Shown here: positions 8,460 to 16,441 of the stretch, piece by piece | Layout: each line of letters opens with the position of its first letter | Position numbering within the stretch: position 1 is the stretch's first letter | Origin: Caballeronia peredens | GTDB lineage: Bacteria; Pseudomonadota; Gammaproteobacteria; Burkholderiales; Burkholderiaceae | NCBI GenBank assembly: GCA_001544595.2 | Contig: FCOH02000005.1 | Location: 1-64,000, forward strand | Direction: 5' to 3' | DNA length: 64,000 nucleotides | Position numbers and translations under genes: made by a program | The notes under the pieces: model-generated | Databases searched by the model: none | The model's input: the letters and a program-made list of their open reading frames with translations, nothing else | Told to the model about the DNA's origin: nothing

Positions 8460-10585
8460 ATTCCTTGGTAAATCAGGTGGTCAACCAACAGGTCGTCCAT
8501 TGTGGCAGCAAGGCATTCGGCGGTTTGAATGGCGGATGCAGGGAATACGACATCTGCTGCCAGGATGCCGTCTATGAGTTTGACCGTGTCTTCGTAAAGC
8601 TCTTTTCGAGCTCTTATAGCCGGAGAGTCTTCTTCTAGTGCTGCCCCCACGCGTCTACGGTAGACAATGAGCTTAGGGAGAGATTTCTCAGTTACGACAG
8701 CACTGTCACACCGCAAACACATGTTCCAATGAGGACATACCGAGCCTTCCACATATTTGGTAGCGGTGCGCACATTCTTGCTCGGATTGTAGGGGTCTTT
8801 GCAACCACATCCGGATAGTGTCTCGAGAAAGCCATTCGCTGTCGCCTCAGGCTGGCGCTCCGTGGATGCTTCCGCTGGTTGTTCTGCTTTCAGAGCGTCT
8901 CGGGAGCGCTGAGCAATGCGCTCAAGTGCCTCGGAAACGGTGCAATTGAACATTGGCCGCAAGCCTTGCTCATCCAGATACGTCGCAGTTGTTTGAATGC
9001 TTTCATGTCCCAATGCCACCTGTACGTGAAACAGGCTCGCGCCCGCGAGGACCATGTTGGTCGCAAGCGTCGGGCGACACCGAGCCAAGCTGAAATTAAA
9101 GTTATCCCCAAACAAACTGTAGAGGCCTTCGTCGGTGGCAAACCGTCTATACCATTTTCCGGCTTTACGCTTAGGGTCTATCGCGACAATGACTCGTCTT
9201 TCCTCCCTTCTTGAACGTTCGACGTCTTCGAATATGAAAAGCCGGCGGGCGATATCGGGAGGCGCTTCACTTCTGATTCTCGACGTAAGGGCAAGAACCA
9301 ACCCGAGAAGCTTCTCGACTCTCTCTACAACTGACGTTTCGAGATACAACTCTTCCAGTTCGAGTACCGGAAGATGAAGTTCCCTGTCTTCTGAACGAGT
9401 CGAACTACCGGACCGCCGTTTACGGTAGCTAATGACTGGTTGTCCCGTAAGTCGGTGCTCTGCCTGGTACGAGTCGACCTCAAGCATTTTGAGTGACTCC
9501 ACATTCAGGCCGGTAAGCATGCTAAGCTCGACAGCCAGAGGCATGATTAGGCGGTCGTCTACGAAAGGCCAGACGCCCCAGCGCATAAAAAGCTTCAAGA
9601 GACGCTTAACGGGACATATTGCTGCCAATTCTTGATTTCGGCTGAAGTAGTCCTCATACATTGCGAAGGCATCGCAGCCAAATTCGTTCTCGAAGACCCA
9701 CAGCAACGCGCGCTCATCGCTTTTCCGCACATGAATTGGCGTAATGCCAAGACTTTGCTCGATGGTATACCCCATTCGAAGCCGTTTGGCGACGACACCA
9801 TGGTCTTTGTTGTAGGCTTCGCCCGCGGAGGAAATGCTCGCGTAGGTAACGTTCTCAATCGTTACTTCAGTTGAAGTGTAGCTAACGCGAGTCCGCGGCT
9901 CGAGACCAACTGCTTGTCGAGGCGTCCAACCTTCCCGAATTCGTCGCGAGATAGTTTCATGCGGGACGTTAAAGCGCTTTGCAGCCTCGGAAATAGAGTA
10001 CAGTTGGCCGTCTATCGAGATGGGCGGCAAGAAGTCCTTGCGACGATAGGGTATGCCTGCCCCGGTCGGGGTGTAACCGGAAAGGACACTATCAGCTAGG
10101 CCAATCCACCGGGCGACCGCAGCATTGATAACTTCCTGTTCGCTTTTGACGTAGGCTGACCTTTCCTTCGTTTCGGAGACACCTTTGAACATTGGGGCGT
10201 GATACACGACCGTGTCAATGACCCGGAGCGCGTACGCCATGTCCATAACCTGCCGAACTGTCTTGTAGTAACAGTAACGAGATTTGCTTTTGAGCTCTTG
10301 GGTCCCCAGCCATTTATTGAAACGAATCAATGCGTCTGCATCCCAGTATTGGGCTAGATAAAAGCGCCTGTCGGTCTCCAGCTCGGGGTAGTATGCATTC
10401 GTCTCAGCTACAAACCGCAGGTACGCGTTCTTAATTGTGCGGATTCGCTCGGCGGACTTGTCTTCGAACTCAGCCTCGAGCTGGAAAAACATCCACTTGA
10501 TTTGCGCGTAAGGGTCCGAGAGAGTCGGCTTGGGCGGCGTATAGAGGCGGACAGGCTCGTTATGCACGATGTCCCCGCTTTTCAT
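8456..10585 (-). CDS. GinB-like degenerate tyrosine recombinase with internal repeats
   Basis: 709 residues. The integrase fold is recognisable near the C-terminus, but the catalytic set is incomplete: box I reads TGLNVESL with Asn361 where arginine is expected, and box II reads LARCRPTLAT, with Ala501 at the usual histidine and Arg504 retained; His527 and Tyr536 (GHESIQTTATYL) are kept. Two ~42-residue repeats (about 189-230 and 241-283), each of the type S-EAA/AGEA...R-R-G/MG...G-P, resemble DNA-binding repeats. A Cys-rich tail follows (about 583-620). The start overlaps ginA by 26 bases. A structural or regulatory partner role is plausible. Confidence 0.75.
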   Translation of the reverse strand: MKSGDIVHNEPVRLYTPPKPTLSDPYAQIKWMFFQLEAEFEDKSAERIRTIKNAYLRFVAETNAYYPELETDRRFYLAQYWDADALIRFNKWLGTQELKSKSRYCYYKTVRQVMDMAYALRVIDTVVYHAPMFKGVSETKERSAYVKSEQEVINAAVARWIGLADSVLSGYTPTGAGIPYRRKDFLPPISIDGQLYSISEAAKRFNVPHETISRRIREGWTPRQAVGLEPRTRVSYTSTEVTIENVTYASISSAGEAYNKDHGVVAKRLRMGYTIEQSLGITPIHVRKSDERALLWVFENEFGCDAFAMYEDYFSRNQELAAICPVKRLLKLFMRWGVWPFVDDRLIMPLAVELSMLTGLNVESLKMLEVDSYQAEHRLTGQPVISYRKRRSGSSTRSEDRELHLPVLELEELYLETSVVERVEKLLGLVLALTSRIRSEAPPDIARRLFIFEDVERSRREERRVIVAIDPKRKAGKWYRRFATDEGLYSLFGDNFNFSLARCRPTLATNMVLAGASLFHVQVALGHESIQTTATYLDEQGLRPMFNCTVSEALERIAQRSRDALKAEQPAEASTERQPEATANGFLETLSGCGCKDPYNPSKNVRTATKYVEGSVCPHWNMCLRCDSAVVTEKSLPKLIVYRRRVGAALEEDSPAIRARKELYEDTVKLIDGILAADVVFPASAIQTAECLAATMDDLLVDHLIYQGI

Positions 10586-11795
10586 TGTTCTGTAAGGGGC
10601 CCAAGAAAGTTCGTTCCCTGATGAGCTCAGCTTCGCCGAGCCGGTTCATTTCTTTACCTGTCTTGGTCAGCTTTTGCAGCAAGGCAGGAGGTATCTGGGT
10701 GTAAATCTCGGTGGTCTTCAGATGCCTTTGACCAAGCATCTGTTGAACCATCAGCATCCTGTCTTGATAATCTTTCCCCATGTCGGAGCAAAGTACAGAG
10801 TAAGCGGTGCCGTGACGCATCCAGTGCGTTGACGTGTCGTCGTTCAACCCACCTCTGCGGACGGCGGACTTGAATTGCTTCGACGCATTTCTGGCGCTCC
10901 ACTTAAGTTGATTGACAGTCAAAAACGCAGGCTTGTTGGGGTCTTGAATATCCCAGTCTGGAGCAAGCCTGTACTCTCGACTACTGTGATAGCGCTTGAT
11001 TCGCTTGAGAACAGCCCGGGAAATCAATGTGTTCTTTTCAGGCGTCTGCCCACCACGTCCCTTGACCCGCTTTGCAGAGATAGGAATGAACTCAAACGCA
11101 GGGTTGTACATCGTGTCGTTGGGGATGTCACCCGCGGTGAGATTCACCATCTCCGTTATCCTGAGCCCCATGTCGAATTGAGCATGGAACATGCACCGCT
11201 CGCACTCGTTGTGCATGCCGTTCAAGAGTTCGACGACGATTTCAGCGGAAATGAATTTTGGGCTACGCGCATTTGGTCTCGCAATGACATACCGAAGAGT
11301 GCCGTCCCGTCCATACGGGGAATTTTCTGCATCTCTCACCTTGCCCGCTTCCTGGGTCGTCAACCAGTCGAAAAAATGCCTTATGCAGGCCTCTCGTGAA
11401 TGGAGAGTGCTGTGACTTTCGGCCCCTAGTGTTTTCATGTCGTCAAGCCACCGAACGATGTCCTGGCGATTTAACAACACGAGCTGCTCATCGATGCTCA
11501 GATTCGGGTACAGCGCCGTGCGCTCAATCCAGCGAGAAAGGTAGGAAAGGGTTCGACCGTACTGTTCAACAGTACCCATGCTAATGGTCAGGCCGGCTTG
11601 GGCCTTGAGACTGCGTAGCCATTGGTGCATGCACCTTACTACGGCTCCATGGCTGTCCAACACACTGTAGACGGGGTAGTCAGCTTTTCCTGTCGACAAT
11701 TGAAGAATGTCGCCGCTGGACAGCACGGTCGCTTGAGAGGAAGCGGTGCTCGTCACTTTCACCAGTTGAGACTCGAATCCCTCGGCGAGCACCAT
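10560..11795 (-). CDS. GinA-like tyrosine recombinase (XerD-type)
   Basis: 411 residues from the ATG at 11795, which has a weak AAGAG ribosome site; the frame is open further upstream to 11990 but that stretch does not look like protein. An N-terminal SAM-like core-binding region (about 75-150) precedes the catalytic domain with Arg212 (GLRITEMVNL), His324-x-x-Arg327 (HWMRHGTA), His358 (GQRHLKTTE) and nucleophile Tyr365. All key residues are present, so this is the best candidate for the strand-cutting enzyme. First gene of the ginABCD-thyA operon, nearest to the right junction, as expected for an integrase beside its attachment site. Confidence 0.85.
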   Translation of the reverse strand: MVLAEGFESQLVKVTSTASSQATVLSSGDILQLSTGKADYPVYSVLDSHGAVVRCMHQWLRSLKAQAGLTISMGTVEQYGRTLSYLSRWIERTALYPNLSIDEQLVLLNRQDIVRWLDDMKTLGAESHSTLHSREACIRHFFDWLTTQEAGKVRDAENSPYGRDGTLRYVIARPNARSPKFISAEIVVELLNGMHNECERCMFHAQFDMGLRITEMVNLTAGDIPNDTMYNPAFEFIPISAKRVKGRGGQTPEKNTLISRAVLKRIKRYHSSREYRLAPDWDIQDPNKPAFLTVNQLKWSARNASKQFKSAVRRGGLNDDTSTHWMRHGTAYSVLCSDMGKDYQDRMLMVQQMLGQRHLKTTEIYTQIPPALLQKLTKTGKEMNRLGEAELIRERTFLGPLQNNEKRGHRA

Positions 11796-11889
11796 CGATG
11801 TATCTCTTCGACAAACGTCCGTTTTTCTCCAAAGTCCGCGACTCCGAAATTCGCACCAGGGCGGCAGGCTTCGAGGGGCCAATCGCGCC

Positions 11890-11917
11890 ATCATACAGCA
11901 ATCGATGAAATGGCCAA
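11890..11917 (-). promoter_or_regulatory. Candidate promoter of the ginABCD-thyA operon
   Basis: On the minus strand TTGGCC (11917-11912) and TATGAT (11895-11890) are separated by 16 bases, about 95 bases before the ginA start. No gene is seen between 11796 and 12016, so this stretch should hold the operon promoter and the element's right-end recombination sites. Confidence 0.4.
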
Positions 11918-12016
11918 AAATTATGGTTCTCGTAAATAATTCGTCGAAGCTGGCCCAATCTACCGCTCTTACCGGAAGACACGTAGCCACTGGTATTTTG
12001 CTTTTGGTTCCATAAA

Positions 12017-12226
12017 CACATCTACGAGAATCAGCTCGACATGCTCAAGGAACAGTTGAAGCGCGAGCCGTATGCGTCGCCGCAACTGATCATCTCGGAC
12101 CGCGTGCCGGATTACGCGGTCACGAAGCGTTACGAGCCGGAATGGCTGGAGAAGGTCGAGCCGTCGGATTTCGCGCTGGAAGGCTACAAGCATCACGAGA
12201 CGCTCACCGCGCCGATGGCGGTGTAG
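12017..12226 (+). pseudogene. thyA: 3' remnant of the host thyA, cut by the island
   Basis: In-frame codons from 12017 to the TAG at 12224 encode the last ~69 residues of a thymidylate synthase: it starts at [10 protein letters not shown] and ends [11 protein letters not shown]. This matches my recollection of the ~320-residue ThyA of Ralstonia/Burkholderia, where the segment is preceded by a GDA that is absent here; upstream of 12017 the frame reads unrelated sequence. The retained part includes the His/Tyr of the dUMP site but not the catalytic cysteine, so it cannot be active alone. Composition is that of the high-GC chromosome. Confidence 0.9.
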
Positions 12227-12250
12227 GTTCAGGCGTTATTCGTCGATGTG

Positions 12251-12279
12251 AAAACGCGCGGCTTCGGGCCGCGCGTTTT
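12251..12279. terminator. Bidirectional rho-independent terminator
   Basis: A 12-bp stem AAAACGCGCGGC / GCCGCGCGTTTT around a short TTCGG loop, with a T-run in either direction. It sits between the thyA remnant and the convergent DUF6600 gene and was presumably the original thyA terminator. Confidence 0.8.
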
Positions 12280-12297
12280 CGTTTGGGGCGCGTGATT

Positions 12298-14577
12298 TCA
12301 ACCGCGATGATGCTCGTTGCCGCCGCCGTTACCACCGCCATTGCCGCCGCCGCCGTGCTGCTGCGGCTGTTGCGCTTGTTGCGGTTGTTGCGGTTGTTGA
12401 TGCGGCTGCTGCTGCGCCTGCTGCGGTTGACGCGACTCCTGATGCTGGCTCTGCGGCGGCGCCTGACGCGCTTCCTGATGCATCGGCTGACGCTGCGGCT
12501 CCTGATGGAACTGCGGCCGCTGCGCTTCCTGTTGCGGTTGCGGGCGCTGCTGCGGCATCTCCTGACGCGGCTGCGGCGTGGGCATCATCGGCGCGCGGGG
12601 CTGTTCGGCGCGTGGCTGATGATAGGCGTGATACGCGTCCGGCTGATGTTGCTGCGGCGATGCGGGCTGCGCCACGACTGGTTGCGCGGGCCTCGGCGCG
12701 TCGGGCGCGCCATGCTGGAAGCGAGGCTGCTGATTCTGAGCCTGAGCTTGCTGCGGCGGTCTGCCGTGCGGGTCGTTCGCGACGGGCCGCCCCTGCGATG
12801 CATCGCCATGCGAGAAACGCGGATCGCCGCCGAACTGCGCCTGTTGCGGCGGACGGGGAACGCCGTTGCCATGAGCTTGCGCCGGCTGGATCGGCTGGAC
12901 GCTGCCCGGCGCAGCCGCGAATCCCGGCCGCTCTGGCGAGCCCGGCATCGGCGCATGCGGCGCATTGGGCGCATTGGCACCATTCGGGCGACCGCGACCG
13001 CCGGAACCATCGGGCCCGCCGAGGCCGTTGCCCGCGCCATCCGCGATCACGGCACGGGCCGGCCCATGCGTCGCGACGAGACGCACGTTGTCGAAGCGTC
13101 GCGCGCCGTCTCCGTGCGCCCCGGTTTGCGGCCCGAAGCGGTCATGAAAAGCCGGCGGCGCGACGGGCGCGCGCGTCGCCATCACCGGACGCGCGAAGCC
13201 GCCCTGCGGCGGCCGGTAGTCCGCGCGTCGCGCACCCGGCGCGAAGCTGTCGCGGGTCGGCGCGATGCCCGGCGCGCCCGCGAAGAAGTGCGGCTTGCGC
13301 CAGCGCGACGGATCGACCGCATACGGCTCGCGTCCGACCGGGCGGCCATGCACGAACGCGTTCGCGGGCAGGGCGGTGAGGCCGCGCGGCGCCCGATAGT
13401 TGATGTACGTGTTGTGCACGTACACCGAGCGGTTCACGCGCTCGTAGTAACGCGGGCTCCAGCCGTCGCGATGCGGATGCCAGGCTTCGCCCGGCGCGAG
13501 CGGAAACCATGCGAGTCCCGCCGCCGCGACGCCGCCGACCGTCAGCGCGACATTCCAGTCGACGCCGCTGCCGCCGTCGCCGACGAAACCGACGAGCGCC
13601 GGCGCATACGCCGGCGGCGCGCCTGCGGCCATCGTGCCCGGCACCCACGCCCACTGTGTCCCGACATACGCCCAGCGCCCGTAGTGATACGGCGCGAAGC
13701 CCCAGGGCGCATCGTCGATCCAGGTCCAGCCCCATGGCGCCTGCCAGGCCCAGTGTCCTTCGCGATACGGCGCCCAGTCGGCGGACACCGCGTTCGGCAC
13801 CCAGACCGGCCCGTACGACGGATCCGTGCGCCACGTGCCGTTGGCGTCGAGATCCTGATAGCCGGGGATGTCGCGCGACACGTAGCGCGCCGAAATCGAG
13901 CGATCCTCGGCCGCGTCGCGACCCGCGCTCCACTGATCGAACACATCGGGCGCGGGCGCGGCGTTGGCCGACGCCTGCTGCAGATTCGTGCCTTCGAACG
14001 TGACCTGCTGGCCGCCTGCGAGCTGCACCGCGCCGCCGTCGCCATAAGCGGTGGCGCCGCCGCTTCGCACCGTCACGGTGGTCGCGCGGCCATCGGGCGC
14101 GACGTCCACGCGCACGTCGCCGGGCGTCGTCACGGCGAGCGCCAGATTGGGCGTGTCGATTTCATAGGTCGAGCCGGGTGGCAGTTCGCGCACGCGCGTC
14201 GACAGCGTGCCTTGCGCGACCTTGAGCTGCGCGGTGTCGTCGTCGAGGGCGAGGACCGAGAGTGCCGTCGATGAGCCGAGCCGCACCGCCGTCGAGCCGA
14301 TGTGCAGTTCCGAGCGCGCGTTTTCGTCGTTCCAGAGCTGGTCGCCCGTCGTGAGCGGGCGGTTGATCTGCGCGTACGACCAGTCGGATGCGCCGGCGGG
14401 CTCGGTTGTCACGGTGCCCGCCATATAGTTCAGACGCGCGATGCGTCCGGGCGGATCGCCCTGATCCGCCTGCGTCGCCGCTGCCGGTGGCGCGGCTTGT
14501 GCAAACGCGCCCGTCCCCGAGGTCGAAAGAAGTGCGCACGCGCACAGCGTGGCGGCGGCGATCGTTCTGGTTTTCAT
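12298..14577 (-). CDS. Secreted FecR-like/DUF6600 protein with Gln/Pro/His-rich tail
   Basis: 759 residues. A signal peptide ends near FAQA (about residue 27). Residues ~45-200 resemble a FecR-type beta domain (GDQLWNDENARSELHIG; YEIDTPNLALAVTTPGDVRV). Residues ~225-330 contain repeated Trp-rich units such as WAPYREGHWAWQAPWGWTW and WGFAPYHYGRWAYV, typical of DUF6600. The last ~250 residues are low-complexity Pro, Gln, His and Gly. The ATG at 14577 has GGAG upstream. Likely periplasmic or surface-exposed; function unknown. It reads toward the thyA terminator and stands alone. Confidence 0.75.
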   Translation of the reverse strand: MKTRTIAAATLCACALLSTSGTGAFAQAAPPAAATQADQGDPPGRIARLNYMAGTVTTEPAGASDWSYAQINRPLTTGDQLWNDENARSELHIGSTAVRLGSSTALSVLALDDDTAQLKVAQGTLSTRVRELPPGSTYEIDTPNLALAVTTPGDVRVDVAPDGRATTVTVRSGGATAYGDGGAVQLAGGQQVTFEGTNLQQASANAAPAPDVFDQWSAGRDAAEDRSISARYVSRDIPGYQDLDANGTWRTDPSYGPVWVPNAVSADWAPYREGHWAWQAPWGWTWIDDAPWGFAPYHYGRWAYVGTQWAWVPGTMAAGAPPAYAPALVGFVGDGGSGVDWNVALTVGGVAAAGLAWFPLAPGEAWHPHRDGWSPRYYERVNRSVYVHNTYINYRAPRGLTALPANAFVHGRPVGREPYAVDPSRWRKPHFFAGAPGIAPTRDSFAPGARRADYRPPQGGFARPVMATRAPVAPPAFHDRFGPQTGAHGDGARRFDNVRLVATHGPARAVIADGAGNGLGGPDGSGGRGRPNGANAPNAPHAPMPGSPERPGFAAAPGSVQPIQPAQAHGNGVPRPPQQAQFGGDPRFSHGDASQGRPVANDPHGRPPQQAQAQNQQPRFQHGAPDAPRPAQPVVAQPASPQQHQPDAYHAYHQPRAEQPRAPMMPTPQPRQEMPQQRPQPQQEAQRPQFHQEPQRQPMHQEARQAPPQSQHQESRQPQQAQQQPHQQPQQPQQAQQPQQHGGGGNGGGNGGGNEHHRG

Positions 14578-14744
14578 CGTGTTCTCCGGCGGCCGCGCGG
14601 TGCGCCATCCGGGCGCTGTCGGCCCGCGCGGCCTACCGGATCAATGTATCGCCCGCGCCTGTATCCGTACGATGCCGTTTGTAACGGCACGCAGGTGCGC
14701 GTAACAAAGCTTTATCGTGCGCTCGTCGCCGGCTTGCCGTGCGC

Positions 14745-15494
14745 TCATGGCGCCGACAGAAAGCCGTCGAAATGCCGGTGCCCCGACGGCGTCACGCGCA
14801 GCACGCGACGCTGCGCCGTGTGCTCGATCCATCCGCGCGACTCGCACGCTTCGAGGAACGCCGCGCCCAGCGCGCCGCCCAGATGCGGCCGGCGCTCGCT
14901 CCAGTCGATGCAGGTGCACGCGAAACGCCGCCGCCGCGCGCGCTGCGCCTTCAGGTCGATGCCCAGTTCGGCGAAGGCCCGCGCGCCCTCGGGCGTTGCG
15001 TCGAGCGCGGCGGGGCCGTGCGCCTGCTCGCGATCGTCGTCGGCGGCGAGCCAGTTGCGCTCGATCATCCGCTCGAAGATCCGCACCGCCAGTTCGCCCG
15101 CCAGATGGTCGTAGCAGGTGCGCGCGAAACGCATTTCCACCGGCACCGCCGACGGCGGCCGCTCGGGCGCGCGTTGCGGCGCGCTTGCCCGCGCGATATT
15201 CGCGAGCGCTTCGATGGCCGCGGCGATTTCGGCCGTCGCGATGCGGTAATAGCGATGCCGCCCGCTCACTTCGAGCGCGAGCAGCCCGCCTTCGGTGAGG
15301 CGCGCGAGATGGCCGCTCGCCGCCGACGGCGACAGCCCCGCGATCATCGTCAGTTCGCCGGCGGGGCGCGCGGTGCCGTCCATCAGCGACCAGAGCATCG
15401 CGGCGCGGCCGGGATCGGCGATCAGCGCGCCGATGCGCGACAGTCCGGGAAAATGGCGGGAGCGGGAGTCGGCGTCGGCGAGTGCGGAGTTCAT
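14745..15494 (-). CDS. ArsR-type winged-helix transcriptional regulator
   Basis: 249 residues from the ATG at 15494, preferred over an upstream in-frame start at 15563. An N-terminal winged-helix domain (about 10-85) with MLWSLMDGTARPAGELTMIAGLS and HLARLTEGGLL fits ArsR repressors that recognise DNA through a helix-turn-helix. The C-terminal half contains CTCIDWSERRPHLGGALGAAFL, a segment seen in a subgroup of these regulators; effector unknown. No metal-site cysteine pair is seen in the HTH. Its target is not evident from neighbours. Confidence 0.75.
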   Translation of the reverse strand: MNSALADADSRSRHFPGLSRIGALIADPGRAAMLWSLMDGTARPAGELTMIAGLSPSAASGHLARLTEGGLLALEVSGRHRYYRIATAEIAAAIEALANIARASAPQRAPERPPSAVPVEMRFARTCYDHLAGELAVRIFERMIERNWLAADDDREQAHGPAALDATPEGARAFAELGIDLKAQRARRRRFACTCIDWSERRPHLGGALGAAFLEACESRGWIEHTAQRRVLRVTPSGHRHFDGFLSAP

Positions 15495-15639
15495 GGCGAG
15501 GTCCGGATCGGGCGAAGTGGTCGATCTGCTCACTCTAGCGCGGCCTGGCAACCGATGTTTCACCGCGCGCCGAAATGTCGATGCACGAGGCCGGCGCTAT
15601 CATGGACGCTCGCAGTTCGATAAGGCAGGAGAGATTCGC

Positions 15640-15783
15640 ATGTCCAGACTCATTCTCACGAGCTTGCTCGGCGTGCTGATGCTGTGCGCGGGTTGTGCGG
15701 GCGGGCCGTCGTCATCGGCGGGCGGAGGCGGCAGCATCACGATGTACGGCACCATCGACCGGGGCATCACCGTCCACGATTGA
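15640..15783 (+). CDS. Small lipoprotein
   Basis: 47 residues from the ATG at 15640, with AGGAGAG just upstream. A short basic N-terminus and hydrophobic core lead to the lipobox LCAGC, so Cys19 should be lipidated by Lgt/LspA. The mature peptide is only about 29 residues, Gly/Ser-rich, ending TVHD. Function unknown. Confidence 0.6.
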   Translation: MSRLILTSLLGVLMLCAGCAGGPSSSAGGGGSITMYGTIDRGITVHD

Positions 15784-15796
15784 ATATTGCGGACCC

Positions 15797-15802
15797 TATA
15801 AT
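15797..15802 (+). promoter_or_regulatory. -10 box of the thioesterase promoter
   Basis: A perfect TATAAT lies 88 bases before the thioesterase start. I see no good -35 at the right distance. A transcript from here would include the three 11-bp repeats at 15851-15883. Confidence 0.4.
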
Positions 15803-15850
15803 CGGCTTATCCGTCGGCGCGTTTGCGCATCAGACGGATTGCCGCCGCAC

Positions 15851-15883
15851 AACGACCGGATAACGACCGGATAACGTCCGGAC
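15851..15883 (+). repeat. Three tandem 11-bp repeats in a 5' leader
   Basis: AACGACCGGAT occurs twice in perfect tandem (15851-15861, 15862-15872), followed by a variant AACGTCCGGAC (15873-15883). The array ends 6 bases before the thioesterase start codon, where a ribosome-binding site would be expected. Confidence 0.8.
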
Positions 15884-15889
15884 ACGCCC

Positions 15890-16411
15890 ATGAATACGCC
15901 GACTTCATCTCCGATTCCCGCGGTGCCGAAGAGCCGCGCCGAAACCACGTTCCGTTTTCTCGCCGAGCCGACTTCGGTGAACTTCGGCGGCAAGGTGCAT
16001 GGCGGCGCACTGATGAAATGGATCGACGAAACCGCCTACGCCTGCGCCGCGATGTGGTCCGGACGTTACGCGGTGACGGTGAGCGTCGGCAATATCCGCT
16101 TCCGGCGCCCGATTCTCGTCGGCAATCTGGTGGAGTTGCGCGCGCGCGTGGTGTCGACGGGACGCACCAGCATGCACATCCATATTTCCGTGCACGCGGG
16201 CGACCCGAAGGTCGGCGAGCTGCAGCAGACGACCGACTGTCTGATGGTCTTCGTCGCCGTCGACGAAAAAGGGCAGCCGACGCCCGTGCCGTCCTTCGTG
16301 CCGGAAACGGAAGAGGAGAAGCGGCTCGCCAGGTACGCGATGGACGTGAAGGACGCGCTCGACGCAATCGTCGAGCTTAAACCGGAGGAAGTCGCGGCGG
16401 GGAAGGTGTGA
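15890..16411 (+). CDS. Acyl-CoA thioesterase, YciA-like hotdog fold
   Basis: 173 residues with one hotdog domain (about 18-140). The segment VNFGGKVHGGALMKWIDETAYACA has the helix and acidic residue used by YciA-type thioesterases, and VSVGNIRFRRPILVGNLVEL is the central strand. It should hydrolyse acyl-CoA esters to free acid and CoA in the cytoplasm; chain-length preference is not evident. Its start is preceded by the tandem repeats rather than a clear ribosome site. It is convergent with fumC. Confidence 0.85.
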   Translation: MNTPTSSPIPAVPKSRAETTFRFLAEPTSVNFGGKVHGGALMKWIDETAYACAAMWSGRYAVTVSVGNIRFRRPILVGNLVELRARVVSTGRTSMHIHISVHAGDPKVGELQQTTDCLMVFVAVDEKGQPTPVPSFVPETEEEKRLARYAMDVKDALDAIVELKPEEVAAGKV

Positions 16412-16441
16412 TCCCGCCGCTTCAAGCCGTCCGGGGCGCGC

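Larger units (their letters stand above)
1..12016. mobile_element. Right part of a GInt-like integrative island inserted in host thyA
   Basis: Visibly lower GC and different codon habits than the DNA to the right, changing sharply at about 12016. The right part holds an overlapping operon of three tyrosine-recombinase-type genes plus a small coiled-coil gene (6116-11795), as in the GInt/ginABCD islands and distantly Tn554 tnpABC. The right junction abuts an in-frame 3' remnant of the host thyA (12017-12226). Cargo seen here: a complete foreign thyA, dmeR-dmeF and other transporters. The left end is not in the window, so the total size is unknown, and that 1-5000 belongs to the same island is inferred from composition and content. 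Confidence 0.75.

Noticed and set aside
12142-14274. 710-codon Arg/Leu-rich frame opposite the DUF6600 gene
   Set aside because: Produced by the Gln/Pro/His repeats in the real gene; no ribosome site.
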